Notes: generated from the letters alone by a model not told the origin. A DNA stretch of 44,618 bases from DATDAW01 sp036524675 (GCA_036524675.1 DATDBU010000041.1:1-44618); one strand, 5' to 3'. Positions 25,651-34,107 are shown, counted from the first letter of the stretch. A program made the numbers and translations.

Positions 25651-25782
25651 CTCATCGCAGGCATCGCCGCGCTGGGCCTTTTCGGGCTCTCCCGGAGCTG
25701 CTCGTCTGACTCGGCGAAAAAGGCAGCCGACGCGGCGACGTCGGCAGCCACGGCCGCGACCGAGAAAGCCGCCAAAACCGCC

Positions 25783-25962
25783 AAGGCAGTAACAGACGCC
25801 GCCACGGAGAAAGTGGCCGATGTTGCCAAAGTTGTGACAGACGCATCTGCGGAGAAAGTGGCTGAAGCCGCCAAGGTTGTGACAGGCGCCGCGACGCAGA
25901 AAGCCGCCGACGCCACCAAGGCCGTTACGGATGCCGCCGCCCAGAAAGCAGCGGATGCCGTC
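25783..25962 (+). repeat. Four tandem 45-bp units encoding 15-residue Ala-rich repeats
   Basis: Each unit begins with an AAG/AAA codon and encodes a K-[AV]-V-T-[DG]-A-x-x-x-K-x-A-[DE]-x-x pattern, for example KVVTDASAEKVAEAA. Units have diverged mainly at third codon positions. The pattern suggests a long amphipathic helix between the membrane anchor and the OmpA domain. The paralogous pseudogene has about two units. Confidence 0.75.
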
Positions 25963-26427
25963 AAGACTGCTGCTGCCGCGATTCACTCCATTGAGTTGCC
26001 GAGCGGCCTGAAGCTGGATGTGCCCCAGGGCGGATTCATCGACTCGCTCGTAACCTTTGTTTCAAAGCCCGATTGGGTATCCGGCAAGTCGTTCGCCTTC
26101 GACGCGGTCACGTTTGAATCGGACTCTGCAACACTTGCCCCAATCTCCACAGCTCAGATCGAGCAACTCGCGACCGTCCTCAAGGCGTTCCCCAATGTCA
26201 TCGTGTCCGTGGAAGGCCACACCGACAACACGGGTGACCCTGCAGCGAACAAGAAGCTGTCGGTGGATCGGGCCGCGACTGTAAAAGCGGCGCTGGTGGG
26301 CGTAGGGATGCCCAGCGATCGCGTGACCAACACCGGCTGGGGCCAGGACAAGCCTGTCGCGTCGAATGATACCGAAGAGGGCAAGCTCAAGAATCGTCGG
26401 GTTGAGATTGCGCTCCTCAAGAAATAG
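25813..26427 (+). CDS. OmpA-family C-terminal domain protein, probably N-terminally truncated (copy 1)
   Basis: The OmpA peptidoglycan-binding domain (about the last 115 residues) is complete: FAFDAVTFESDSATLAP, VSVEGHTDNTGDPAANKKLS, DRAATVKAAL and LKNRRVEIALLKK. Before it is an Ala/Lys-rich segment with four 15-residue repeats. The frame is open upstream to 25651 and reads IAGIAALGLFGLSRSCSSD, which looks like the membrane anchor of a DUF937-OmpA protein, but that stretch has no ATG, GTG or TTG start, and TAG 25648 blocks it from ATG 25573. Starting at ATG 25813 would give a protein without any anchor. A decayed inverted paralogue lies at 27340-28289. It is probably a truncated gene. Confidence 0.65.
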   Translation: MADVAKVVTDASAEKVAEAAKVVTGAATQKAADATKAVTDAAAQKAADAVKTAAAAIHSIELPSGLKLDVPQGGFIDSLVTFVSKPDWVSGKSFAFDAVTFESDSATLAPISTAQIEQLATVLKAFPNVIVSVEGHTDNTGDPAANKKLSVDRAATVKAALVGVGMPSDRVTNTGWGQDKPVASNDTEEGKLKNRRVEIALLKK

Positions 26428-26751
26428 TCGGACGCAACCGCTTCTTCGATCATCAGGACGCGCCGAAGGCCCGAGTGGTTTCGGCGCACATTCTCAAGGA
26501 CTGCGATTCCTATGGGAAGTCGTTGGGAAGCACAAGACTGCCGGTCCAGCCTGCGCCGCATGGCCTCCCGTCGGCGACATGCGATCCCTGTTTGCTATTG
26601 TCGCATATGGCGCTACAGTCGCGGCGCCCAAGAAATATTGTTCTGGTTCGCAGCGTAGAGAATTGTCAGGTGACTTGCTCATTGGTGATTTGAAACCCGG
26701 CTCCCGGGAACGCCTTCGCAGAAGGCCAATAATGACTGGTCATACCAACCT
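26428..26751. other. Intergenic region, 324 bp, nothing recognised
   Basis: Between the OmpA-like gene and the RRM fragment I find no gene, hairpin of note or repeat. Confidence 0.4.
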
Positions 26752-26895
26752 ATGAAATTTTACGCGGGGAAACTTTTCTTCGATACAATTCAAAACAGCC
26801 TTCAGGATGCCTTCGCTGCTTACGGCGACATCGGTGAGGGCGCGCTCATCCAGGACAAATTCACCCATCGATCCTTTTCCAATTTCCGCCGTTGA
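26752..26895 (+). pseudogene. N-terminal fragment of an RRM RNA-binding protein
   Basis: A 47-codon ORF reads MKFYAGKLFFDTIQNSLQDA followed by FAAYGDIGEGALIQDKFTHRS and soon a TGA. This matches the first half of small bacterial RRM proteins (pattern K-x-Y-V-G-N-L-x-F-x-T-x-x-x-x-L-x-x-x-F-x-x-Y-G), with the RNP2 Asn changed to Lys and the RNP1 half missing. No Shine-Dalgarno is present. It is best read as the relic of an RRM gene ahead of infA. Confidence 0.6.
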
Positions 26896-26927
26896 TTTCA
26901 CGGCAGAAACCTCCATTGCAAATCGTG

Positions 26928-26964
26928 AAGCGAAGCCCTGAACGGGGGCTTCGCTTTGTTTTTT
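26928..26964 (+). terminator. Intrinsic terminator upstream of infA
   Basis: GCGAAGCCC (26930-26938) and GGGCTTCGC (26946-26954) form a perfect 9-bp stem with a 7-nt loop, followed by TTTGTTTTTT. It ends transcription of the old RRM gene before infA and leaves only 22 bp to the infA start, so infA may depend partly on read-through. Confidence 0.8.
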
Positions 26965-26986
26965 AAATCGCAGATTCCAATCTCTT

Positions 26987-27205
26987 ATGGCTCAAGAACA
27001 AACCATTGAAACTGAAGGCAAAATCATCTCCGTACTGGCAGGAACCATGTTTAAAGTGGCCCTGAAGAATAAACATGAAGTGCTGGCCCATATTTCCGGC
27101 AAAATGCGCAAGCGGTTTATCCGGCTCACCAACGGCGACCGCGTGAAGCTGGAAATGTCTCCATATGATTTGAATAAAGCCCGCATCGTTTACCGGCTCG
27201 GGTAG
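26987..27205 (+). CDS. infA: Translation initiation factor IF-1
   Basis: A 72-residue S1/OB-fold protein, the exact usual length. It shows EGKIISVLAGTMFKVALKN, the central HISGKMRKRFIRL (the conserved GKMRK motif) and GDRVKLEMSPYDLNKARIVY, which closely match IF-1. It binds the ribosomal A site of the 30S subunit during initiation. It stands alone, right after a terminator and between two damaged OmpA-like genes, whereas in many genomes infA is near secY or rpmJ. The sequence is intact and conserved; no unusual residue was noticed. Confidence 0.97.
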   Translation: MAQEQTIETEGKIISVLAGTMFKVALKNKHEVLAHISGKMRKRFIRLTNGDRVKLEMSPYDLNKARIVYRLG

Positions 27206-27339
27206 GCAAAGGCTCCGATGCGTGAAACAGGGATGGCTCCTCAAGGGACTCTTGAGACTCTTGGACCCTGCGCGCGTTGGGTTCGGGGCTGATGCGATCT
27301 TCTGAATGCACCGAAATCACCCCGGATTTCGGGTTGCAT

Positions 27340-28289
27340 TACACGACCGCCGGGCATGCCTGTGGCGGCCAGCGCCGCTTTAACGGCGGCAGCGCGATCT
27401 TCCGACAGCTTCTTGTTGGCTGTAGGGTCGCCCGTGTTGTCAGTGTGGTCTTCCACGGAAACGATGACATCAGGGAACGCCTTGAGGACTGTGGCGAGTT
27501 GCTCGATCTGAGCTGTGGAGGTTGGGGCAAGTGTTGCAGAGTCCGATTCGAACGTGACGGCGTCGAAGGCGAACGACTTGGCCGCGGTCCAACCAGACCT
27601 CGAGACACCTTGCGCGCCATCTAGTTTCAGACCGCCCGGCAACTCAATGGAGTGAATCGCAGCGGCGGCAGTCTTGACGGCATCCGCTGTTTTCGGCGCG
27701 GCGGCATCCGTAACGGCCTTGGCGTCGTCGGCTACTTTCTCCGTGGCAGTGTCGGCTGCTTTTTTCGCCGTGTCGGACGAGCAGCTCGGGGAGAGGCCCG
27801 AAGGGGCCCGCGGCTGCCCCGATGGTGGGCAGCTTAATACCCAAGGCCTGGCCGAGCCTCGGATCCAGCGCGTTCTCGCGTCTTGGCCTGACTGCTGCGT
27901 GGCAGGCCGAGGAGCTTGCATGCCGAAGTCCCGCTGATGCCGCTTATCGATGAAAACGCACTGGTAAAGCACCTTCGGCCCGAGGAACGAACTGAGAATG
28001 TTGGAACCCGCGCTAACCAAGCTATCGACGCTGGCGCTGCCCCACTGAATATCTGGTCGATGTTTCCGGGCAGGGAGGCGTCCACCTGTGGATTGTTGAC
28101 AACGCTCAGCAAATGGCTTGCGCCGTCCGTCGCGGTACCCTTTGGGGACCCGGGCCAGCAACGCCGGTAACAAGAGCTGGAGACAATCGACTTGATGCCT
28201 GATTCGGATTCTCCGAGGAAGCACGAGAGAGGGTCGTAAAATCGTCGCCAAAGATGGGTTTTGAGAACGTCCAATAAATCTATTGCCAT
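27340..28289 (-). pseudogene. Decayed DUF937-OmpA protein gene (copy 2, inverted)
   Basis: The gene would start at ATG 28289 (MAIDLLDVLK). DUF937 pieces alternate between two frames: CFLGESESGIKSIVSS, then shifted LLLPALLARVPKG, back to DGASHLLSVVNNPQVDASL, then shifted SVDSLVSAGSNILSSFLGP, then back to AFSSISGISGTSA. After SCSSDTAKKAADTATEKVAD comes an OmpA domain with SFAFDAVTFESDSATLAP and DHTDNTGDPTANKKLSEDRA, which stops matching at about 27340, so the NRRVEI end is lost. It is the inverted paralogue of the OmpA-like gene at 25813. A continuous 336-codon frame exists here but mixes coding and non-coding frames. Confidence 0.85.
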
Positions 28290-28711
28290 GACGAAGTTAG
28301 ATTTTGTGGTGACCGTAGGCGCTCAAAGGAGTCGCGAAGAGCGAATCGCGGAAAAGAAAACTCCATGCGACACGCGTCGTGTTTGCGAGGGAATCCATTC
28401 ACCCTTGGGGCTCGCAACACCCGAATCCCTCGTAAATCCGCGTCAACGACTGTTGCAAGTCGGTTCCCTCCAGTAGGCGCAGTTATTCCCTCCCAGTGCC
28501 CCGCATTGCGCCGGATGCAGTCTTCGATTTCCGCTCAATTCGGGCGGATGAATTCCTGCCAAATGTAGCGCATCACGACCAAGTAAAAGCAGGACATTCG
28601 GGCTGTTTGTGTAAATTTCTATTCGTCCTGCAAGTCAGAAAATCCTCTGCGGAAGATCTTTTGGCCAGGGCTCCCTCCAGTTCGTCTCAACCCCTCAACC
28701 TCCAGAAATCC
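28290..28711. other. Intergenic region upstream of the polyol ABC operon, 422 bp
   Basis: It probably carries the promoter of the ABC transporter. I see no gene, no regulator-binding palindrome and no recognisable RNA. Frames open upstream of 28712 look non-coding. Confidence 0.4.
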
Positions 28712-30025
28712 ATGAAGAAGCACGTTGCGTGTTTATTAGCCATTCTGTGCTTTGGTACATCCGCCATTGCCCAGCAAAAAACCGTTACCATCGCCGCCGT
28801 AAACAACCCGGCGATGATCGAATTGAAGAAGTTGTCTCCTAAATTCGAAGCCGCGAATCCGGATATCAAGTTGAACTGGGTCGTGCTCGAAGAAAATGTT
28901 CTCCGCCAGCGCGTCACGACGGACGTCTCCACTGGAAGCGGTCAATTTGACCTCGTATTCATCGGTCTTTACGAGACTCCCATATTCGCGAAGCGCGGTT
29001 GGCTGAAGGAGATATCTAATATCCCCGCGGAGTACGATATCGAGGATGTTTTCAAGGCATTACGGGATGGTCTTTCCCATGAAGGCAAGCTCTATGCTTT
29101 GCCGTTCTATGGTGAGAGCTCGATGCTAATGTATCGCAAAGACCTGTTTGAAGCCAAAGGGCTAACGATGCCCGAACAGCCAACGTATGATGACATTAAG
29201 AAATTCGCGGCAGCGCTAACGGACAAAGCTAACGGCGTCTATGGCATTACTCTGCGGGGCAAACCGGGTTGGGGTGAAAACATGGCGTATTTCGATACCG
29301 TTGTTAACACGTTTGGAGGTCAATGGTTCGATGAGAACTGGAAGCCGACGCTCGATACACAGGAATGGAAGAACGCAATTGCCTTTTATGTAGATCTGCT
29401 AAAGCAGTACGGGCCCCCGGGCGCGACCTCGAATGGCTTTAACGAAAATCTGGCCCTCTTTGCCAAGGGTAAGGCCGCAATGTGGATTGATGCGACGTCG
29501 GGAGCAGGTCCGCTTTTCGATAAGGAGCAATCGCAGGTTGCGGACAAGGTGGCTTTTGCCAACGCTCCCGTCGCGGTCACTCCCAATGGCTCCCGCTGGC
29601 TCTGGTCGTGGGCGTTTGCGATTCCCAAGGCGGCGAAGCAGGGTGACGCTGCACAAAAATTCGCGCTTTGGGCGACGTCGAAGGAATATGTCTCGCTCGT
29701 CGCGGCAGACACCGGCTGGCCGACCGTTCCGCCGGGAACCCGGAAATCGACCTACGACAATCCCAAGTATCAACAGGCGGCTCCGTTCGCGAAAGTCACC
29801 CTGGCAGCGATGCAGGCAGCGGATCCTACCAAACCGACTCTCAAGCCTGTTCCCTACACTGGGATTCAGTTTGTTGGAGTGCCTGAATTCCAGTCGTTTG
29901 GAACGGTGGTAGGACAAAACATCGCCGCTGTCCTCTCCGGACAAATGACTGTCGACCAAGCGGTGAAAGCCAACCAAACGGCCGTCGAACGTGCCGCCAG
30001 GCAGGCTCGGTACGGCAAGAAATAA
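28712..30025 (+). CDS. ABC transporter substrate-binding protein, polyol/sugar type (SmoE-like)
   Basis: A 437-residue periplasmic binding protein of the family 1 sugar group. The signal peptide MKKHVACLLAILCFGTSAIA precedes QQKTVTIAAV. Typical features are FDLVFIGLYETPIFAKRGWL, YALPFYGESSMLMYRKDLFE and FALWATSKEYVSLV. This pattern is that of sorbitol/mannitol binding proteins, and a mannitol dehydrogenase relic sits at the end of the operon, which supports polyol uptake. ATG 28712 is chosen because it opens the signal peptide. It is followed by a strong hairpin and two permease genes; no ATPase gene follows. Confidence 0.92.
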   Translation: MKKHVACLLAILCFGTSAIAQQKTVTIAAVNNPAMIELKKLSPKFEAANPDIKLNWVVLEENVLRQRVTTDVSTGSGQFDLVFIGLYETPIFAKRGWLKEISNIPAEYDIEDVFKALRDGLSHEGKLYALPFYGESSMLMYRKDLFEAKGLTMPEQPTYDDIKKFAAALTDKANGVYGITLRGKPGWGENMAYFDTVVNTFGGQWFDENWKPTLDTQEWKNAIAFYVDLLKQYGPPGATSNGFNENLALFAKGKAAMWIDATSGAGPLFDKEQSQVADKVAFANAPVAVTPNGSRWLWSWAFAIPKAAKQGDAAQKFALWATSKEYVSLVAADTGWPTVPPGTRKSTYDNPKYQQAAPFAKVTLAAMQAADPTKPTLKPVPYTGIQFVGVPEFQSFGTVVGQNIAAVLSGQMTVDQAVKANQTAVERAARQARYGKK

Positions 30026-30037
30026 CCTTTGAATTTA

Positions 30038-30077
30038 GGGAGCCGGTTGTCTTTTGGGAGAGGGACAGCCGGTTCCC
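30038..30077 (+). promoter_or_regulatory. Intercistronic hairpin after the binding-protein gene
   Basis: GGGAGCCGGTTGTC (30038-30051) pairs with GACAGCCGGTTCCC (30064-30077) over 14 bp with two G-U pairs, around a 12-nt loop. There is no T-run. Such stems often protect the 5' mRNA segment so that binding protein exceeds permease, as in other binding-protein-dependent systems. Confidence 0.65.
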
Positions 30078-30105
30078 AGTTCATGGCTAACCAGGGAGAT
30101 CGTCA

Positions 30106-30996
30106 ATGTCTACAAACGTCGCTACCGCCAAGCCAAGGTCGTTCCTTGCGTTCCTGCAGGCACCATCGGTAATGGTTCTTTTTTTATGGATGATCGTTCC
30201 GCTGGCGATGACCATTTATTTTGCGTTCATTCGCTATAGTCTACTCAATCCGGATATTAGCGGGTTCGCAGGGATGGAAAACTTCCAATTTCTTTGGGAA
30301 GACCCCGCGTTTTTTCCGTCGATTTGGAATAGTATCATCCTGGTGGGATCCGTATTGATCATTACAGTCGTCGCGGGAACTGCCCTTGCCGTGCTTTACG
30401 ACAGCAATTTCTTCGGCAACAAAGTTGCCGCCCTTCTTGTGATAGCGCCTTTCTTTGTTATGCCGACGGTGAGTGCGTTGATCTGGAAGAACATGATCAT
30501 GCACCCGGTGTATGGACTGATTGCGTTGACGCTGCAGAAGCTGGGGTTGCCCGGGATTGACTTCTTCGGCGAGTACCCGTTGCTGTCTATCATTATCATC
30601 GTTTCCTGGGAGTGGACGCCGTTCGCTTTTCTGGTGCATTTTACGGCGATCAAGTCATTCGACCAGGATCAGAAGGAAGCAGCCATTGTTGATGGCGCCG
30701 GCCCTGTCCAGCTCTTCTTTAGTCTCATCTTAAGTCATTTGAGTCGTGCCATAGGCGTTGTGGTGATGATTGAATCCATCTTTTTGCTTTCGATCTTCGC
30801 GGAAATTCATACGACCACGTCCGGCGGGCCAGGAACCGCATCGACGAATTTAACGTATCTTATCTATTCACTCGGACTTCGACAGTTCGATATCGGCATC
30901 GCTTCCGCAGGCGGAATTCTTGCGGTGGTTCTCGCAAACATCGTTGCGTATTTCCTCGTTAAAATCCTCGCAAAAGGTCTCAAACAAGGTAGCTAG
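30106..30996 (+). CDS. ABC sugar/polyol permease 1 (MalF/SmoF-like)
   Basis: A 296-residue inner-membrane permease with six predicted helices. The EAA loop reads EAAIVDGAGPVQLFFSLILS, the motif that contacts the ATPase. A good Shine-Dalgarno (GGGAG) lies 8 nt before ATG 30106. The next permease starts 1 bp after the stop. It forms the heterodimeric pore with permease 2. The ATPase that must bind both EAA loops is not encoded in this window. Confidence 0.93.
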   Translation: MSTNVATAKPRSFLAFLQAPSVMVLFLWMIVPLAMTIYFAFIRYSLLNPDISGFAGMENFQFLWEDPAFFPSIWNSIILVGSVLIITVVAGTALAVLYDSNFFGNKVAALLVIAPFFVMPTVSALIWKNMIMHPVYGLIALTLQKLGLPGIDFFGEYPLLSIIIIVSWEWTPFAFLVHFTAIKSFDQDQKEAAIVDGAGPVQLFFSLILSHLSRAIGVVVMIESIFLLSIFAEIHTTTSGGPGTASTNLTYLIYSLGLRQFDIGIASAGGILAVVLANIVAYFLVKILAKGLKQGS

Positions 30997-30997
30997 T

Positions 30998-31813
30998 ATG
31001 AAACAATCGACTCTTGGCAAATGGTTGACCACGATCGCCGGATGGGGCGTGGCTTTATTCATATTTTTCCCGATTTTCTGGATGACGCTTACGGCGTTCA
31101 AGACGGAGAAACAGGCGTATTCGCCGGACATCTTTTTTACGCCTACATTGCAATCGTTTCGAGATGTATTCGCGCGCAGCGACTATCTGACGTTTGCATT
31201 GAATTCAGTCTATGTATCGATAGGGTCGACGCTGCTTTGCTATCTTTTCGCCTTTCCGGCAGCTTATCGCATGGCGTTTTATCCGACAGCGAAAACGCAG
31301 GATACTCTGCTCTGGATGCTCTCCACAAAGATGATGCCGTCGGTGGGGGTGCTTATTCCGATCTATCTGCTGTTCAAGAGTTCGGGATTTCTCGATAACA
31401 TCTGGGGGCTGATCATCATCTATGCGCTGATGAATCTGCCGATCGCTGTCTGGATGGCATATACGTATCTTTGCGAGGTGCCGCCGGCGATTCTGGAAGC
31501 CGCGCGCATTGATGGTGCAAACGTTTGGGGCGAGCTCTGGCATGTTCTTCGTCCGATTGCTTTGCCCGGCCTTACGTCCACGGCGCTGTTGCTGATCATT
31601 CTGTCGTGGAATGAGGCGTTCTGGAGCATCAATTTAACGAGCGCCAAGGCGGCTCCGTTGACGGTATTCATTGCTTCGTACTCGAGTCCGGAAGGTCTCT
31701 TCTGGGCGAAACTCTCCGGGGCTTCGGTCCTTGCTGTTGCGCCTATTCTGGTGATGGGCTGGCTGTGTCAAAAACAACTGGTATCCGGGCTAACCTTTGG
31801 GGCTGTGAAATAA
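30998..31813 (+). CDS. ABC sugar/polyol permease 2 (MalG/SmoG-like)
   Basis: A 271-residue permease with six predicted helices; the first is in WLTTIAGWGVALFIFFPIFW. The EAA loop EAARIDGANVWGELWHVLRP is a near-perfect family match and LSWNEAFWSINLTSAKAAPL is typical of the polyol group. ATG 30998 is used; upstream codons in the same frame belong to the end of permease 1. Four bp after its stop the remnant of a mannitol dehydrogenase gene begins. Confidence 0.93.
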   Translation: MKQSTLGKWLTTIAGWGVALFIFFPIFWMTLTAFKTEKQAYSPDIFFTPTLQSFRDVFARSDYLTFALNSVYVSIGSTLLCYLFAFPAAYRMAFYPTAKTQDTLLWMLSTKMMPSVGVLIPIYLLFKSSGFLDNIWGLIIIYALMNLPIAVWMAYTYLCEVPPAILEAARIDGANVWGELWHVLRPIALPGLTSTALLLIILSWNEAFWSINLTSAKAAPLTVFIASYSSPEGLFWAKLSGASVLAVAPILVMGWLCQKQLVSGLTFGAVK

Positions 31814-31817
31814 TGTT

Positions 31818-32013
31818 ATGGCTATCAAACTGAATCAGTCGAATCTTGAACGGCTGCCTGGCGGCGTAAAGATTCCACGCTGCGACCGTCTTCAGCGAAG
31901 AACTCGCGAATTCGCCGCGATTTGTCGCGCACGTTAAGGAAATACTGGCGCAATTTTACGAGCAGGGCGCCAGGGCTACACTGGTTCAGGCGATTACACG
32001 AGCATCCCGGTAG
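31818..32013 (+). pseudogene. Mannitol 2-dehydrogenase relic with a large internal deletion
   Basis: From ATG 31818 the frame reads MAIKLNQSNLERLPGGVKIP then RCDR, the usual start of long-chain mannitol dehydrogenases. At about 31887-31890 it jumps: in another frame, VFSEELANSPRFVAHVKEIL then AQFYEQGARATLVQAITRAS and TAG 32013 give the family's C-terminus. About 1.3 kb of a roughly 490-codon gene is therefore missing, and the two ends are joined out of frame. The gene was clearly the catabolic partner of the polyol transporter just upstream. Confidence 0.85.
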
Positions 32014-32056
32014 AGGTTTTATTTTGCGTTACGACGCTGGAGGCGATAACGAGGAT

Positions 32057-32950
32057 TTATCGCTTCCTTAACTGCCGGAAAAAATCCGGATCGTCGCGTT
32101 TCTGGACCGTTTTTTCCGCAACGTTTTCGGCGGTGCAGGTTAACAACTTCGCGTGTCCCTTAAAAAGGCGCGGATGGCCAATCACCCTTTCCTTTGACGA
32201 TCCTTTCACCGGGCTCCGATCCAGGACGAGGTAGCTGTAAGGCACCGTTCCGAGATCGATTTTCAGCTCGCGGGAAAAGGCTGACCAGGCTGCATCCTGA
32301 AATACGTAACCTGGCGGGCGGGTGAAATGGTGACACCAATGGCGATCGTTTTCGGGTGTCAACAAGCCGCAGCTCGCCTGATGCGGGCATGGCGCTACGC
32401 AATGGAACGCTGTTCGCAGCCGTTCGCGCGCGGTTATCAGGCGGCGGCTGGCTTCCCTTGTGCCGGATTCGACCCAAATAACGGCTTCCGCATGACCGGA
32501 AATCGCGCTCAACAGTCCTTCCCAAGCGCTATCGGTCAGTTCATTGATGACGTGACTGATCAGCCAGATCCCGCCTGCCGGTTCGCGACTGTCCCAGGTC
32601 GAGATAGAGGCTTTGGGATGCTCGGTCAAAATCCGCTGCCTTGCGAAGTCACGGGCTGTCGGAGAGCGGTCCCAGAGTGTCGTTTTGCTAACTTCAAAAG
32701 CCGTGAGTGCTTTTCTGCTCGCGATTCCGCTGCCGCAGGCCCAATCCACAAAGCGGTCCCCGGGTGGCGTCCAGCCTTGCGACAACAACTCGGCAAGCAC
32801 CGCATCCCATTTCCATCCGATTCGTTCGGCAAAAAACTGATCGTAAAGTTCCAGTTTTCGCTGCGAATCCCAATAGTCCGCGAGGCCATCGGTTGCAGCC
32901 AGAAAACCAGACCGCAGTTCCCGCATCCATTGCCAATCCCGCGCGTTCAC
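32057..32950 (-). CDS. Rsm22-family (METTL17-like) methyltransferase-like protein
   Basis: A 297-residue class I methyltransferase fold. The SAM loop is VDWACGSGIASRKAL; the metal-binding Cys/His cluster CPHQASCGLLTPENDRHWCH (about residues 186-205) is characteristic of the Rsm22/METTL17 family, known in ribosomal small-subunit maturation and Fe-S binding. It starts with GTG 32950, overlapping the stop of the upstream methyltransferase gene as GTGA. Catalytic activity of bacterial members is unproven. It is the last gene of the terC operon. Confidence 0.85.
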   Translation of the reverse strand: MNARDWQWMRELRSGFLAATDGLADYWDSQRKLELYDQFFAERIGWKWDAVLAELLSQGWTPPGDRFVDWACGSGIASRKALTAFEVSKTTLWDRSPTARDFARQRILTEHPKASISTWDSREPAGGIWLISHVINELTDSAWEGLLSAISGHAEAVIWVESGTREASRRLITARERLRTAFHCVAPCPHQASCGLLTPENDRHWCHHFTRPPGYVFQDAAWSAFSRELKIDLGTVPYSYLVLDRSPVKGSSKERVIGHPRLFKGHAKLLTCTAENVAEKTVQKRDDPDFFRQLRKR

Positions 32951-34098
32951 AAAAGGCGTTGTTCCAGATAAAAACTTTTCAAACCGAAAAGCCGTTTTAG
33001 ATCGGTAATTTGGGTCTCGATCCTAGGGGCGTCAGATTTCGTTTCCCGCTTTGTCGCAATCAAAAGCAGGTTTTTTGCCGTATGCTCAGCTTCGACGAAT
33101 TCGACGGCGCGCACTTCGTAGCTGGCTTTTTCCAAAAGCAGGATGCGAAGCGAATCCGTGACGAGATCGGCTTGGCGCTGGCGCAACAACCCGTGGCCTA
33201 CCAGGCCGGCAATCGCTTCTGAAGGCCGCATCGATGCCCGAATTTCATGCTGACAGCATGGCGCTACGACAATCATTTTAGCGCCGGAGCGGATCCCATG
33301 AGCCAGGGCGTCGTCAGTCGCAGTGTCGCAAGCGTGCAAGGCGATGACTATTTCTGCCTCAACGTCAGACAAATCGGAGATGGCGCCCTTCTTGAAGGTC
33401 AAATTGCTAAGTGAATGTCGGTTGGCGATGCTATTGCACAGATTCACGAGTTCTTCCCGTTGCTCGATTCCGGTAACGGAGACAGATCCGCCAAGCGCTG
33501 TCATCCACGCGTGAACCGCAAAGGTCAGATATCCTTTGCCGGAACCCATGTCTGCCACCCGAGTCATTTGGTCGCTCCTTCGCCACGCGTGATCCAGCAA
33601 TTCGACGAACCGCTGCATCTGGCGCCATTTGTCTGAACGCGAGGGTAAAATCCGGCCGGTTGCATCGGCAATTCCCAGGTCGCGCAACCATGGAAGCTGG
33701 CTGGATTCCAGGAGTTTCTTTTTCAGGCGATCGTTGCCCAGGGGAACGACCGCTCGTGGCGTGTCGATCCTTTGCCGGGTCAGATGTGGGACACCTTTCC
33801 GGCTGTGACGCAGCATTACCAGCGCATCGATGGTTTCCAGGTGCGCATCCAGAAATGCTGCCCCGCACAAGGTATGAGCCATTGCGATGGCTTCGGAGGG
33901 AGACACATTCTTTGTGACATCGCGCGTGGCGAACCGTTCCACGATTTGTACCTGATCCTGCCCTCCCAAATGAACGGGACGCAGGGTCACATTGCGTCGC
34001 GTTTCGTCTTTGTTCGCTGCTTTGGCGAGAGTCAATCGGCGGAAGGCTGCCTGCTCGACAGCCCGCTCAAACTCTCCGAAGAAAGCCTGTATACTCAT
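32947..34098 (-). CDS. SAM-dependent methyltransferase, Methyltransf_32 (METTL25/GSTCD-like)
   Basis: A 383-residue protein. The C-terminal half is a class I methyltransferase with VADMGSGKGYLTFAVHAWM and the family marks ALHACDTATDDALAHGI and IVVAPCCQHEIR; these HACD and PCCQHE motifs define the METTL25/GSTCD group. The N-terminal half is less conserved and includes LVMLRHSRKGVPHLTRQ. Substrate is unknown; RNA is a reasonable guess given the co-operonic Rsm22-like gene. It starts 9 bp after the terC stop and overlaps the next gene. Confidence 0.88.
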   Translation of the reverse strand: MSIQAFFGEFERAVEQAAFRRLTLAKAANKDETRRNVTLRPVHLGGQDQVQIVERFATRDVTKNVSPSEAIAMAHTLCGAAFLDAHLETIDALVMLRHSRKGVPHLTRQRIDTPRAVVPLGNDRLKKKLLESSQLPWLRDLGIADATGRILPSRSDKWRQMQRFVELLDHAWRRSDQMTRVADMGSGKGYLTFAVHAWMTALGGSVSVTGIEQREELVNLCNSIANRHSLSNLTFKKGAISDLSDVEAEIVIALHACDTATDDALAHGIRSGAKMIVVAPCCQHEIRASMRPSEAIAGLVGHGLLRQRQADLVTDSLRILLLEKASYEVRAVEFVEAEHTAKNLLLIATKRETKSDAPRIETQITDLKRLFGLKSFYLEQRLL

Positions 34099-34107
34099 AC
34101 GCCTTAC

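Noticed and set aside
27241..28251. A continuous 336-codon minus-strand frame
   Set aside because: Only its second half follows the OmpA paralogue; the first half alternates between real DUF937 sequence and nonsense because the gene is frameshifted. It is annotated as a pseudogene instead.
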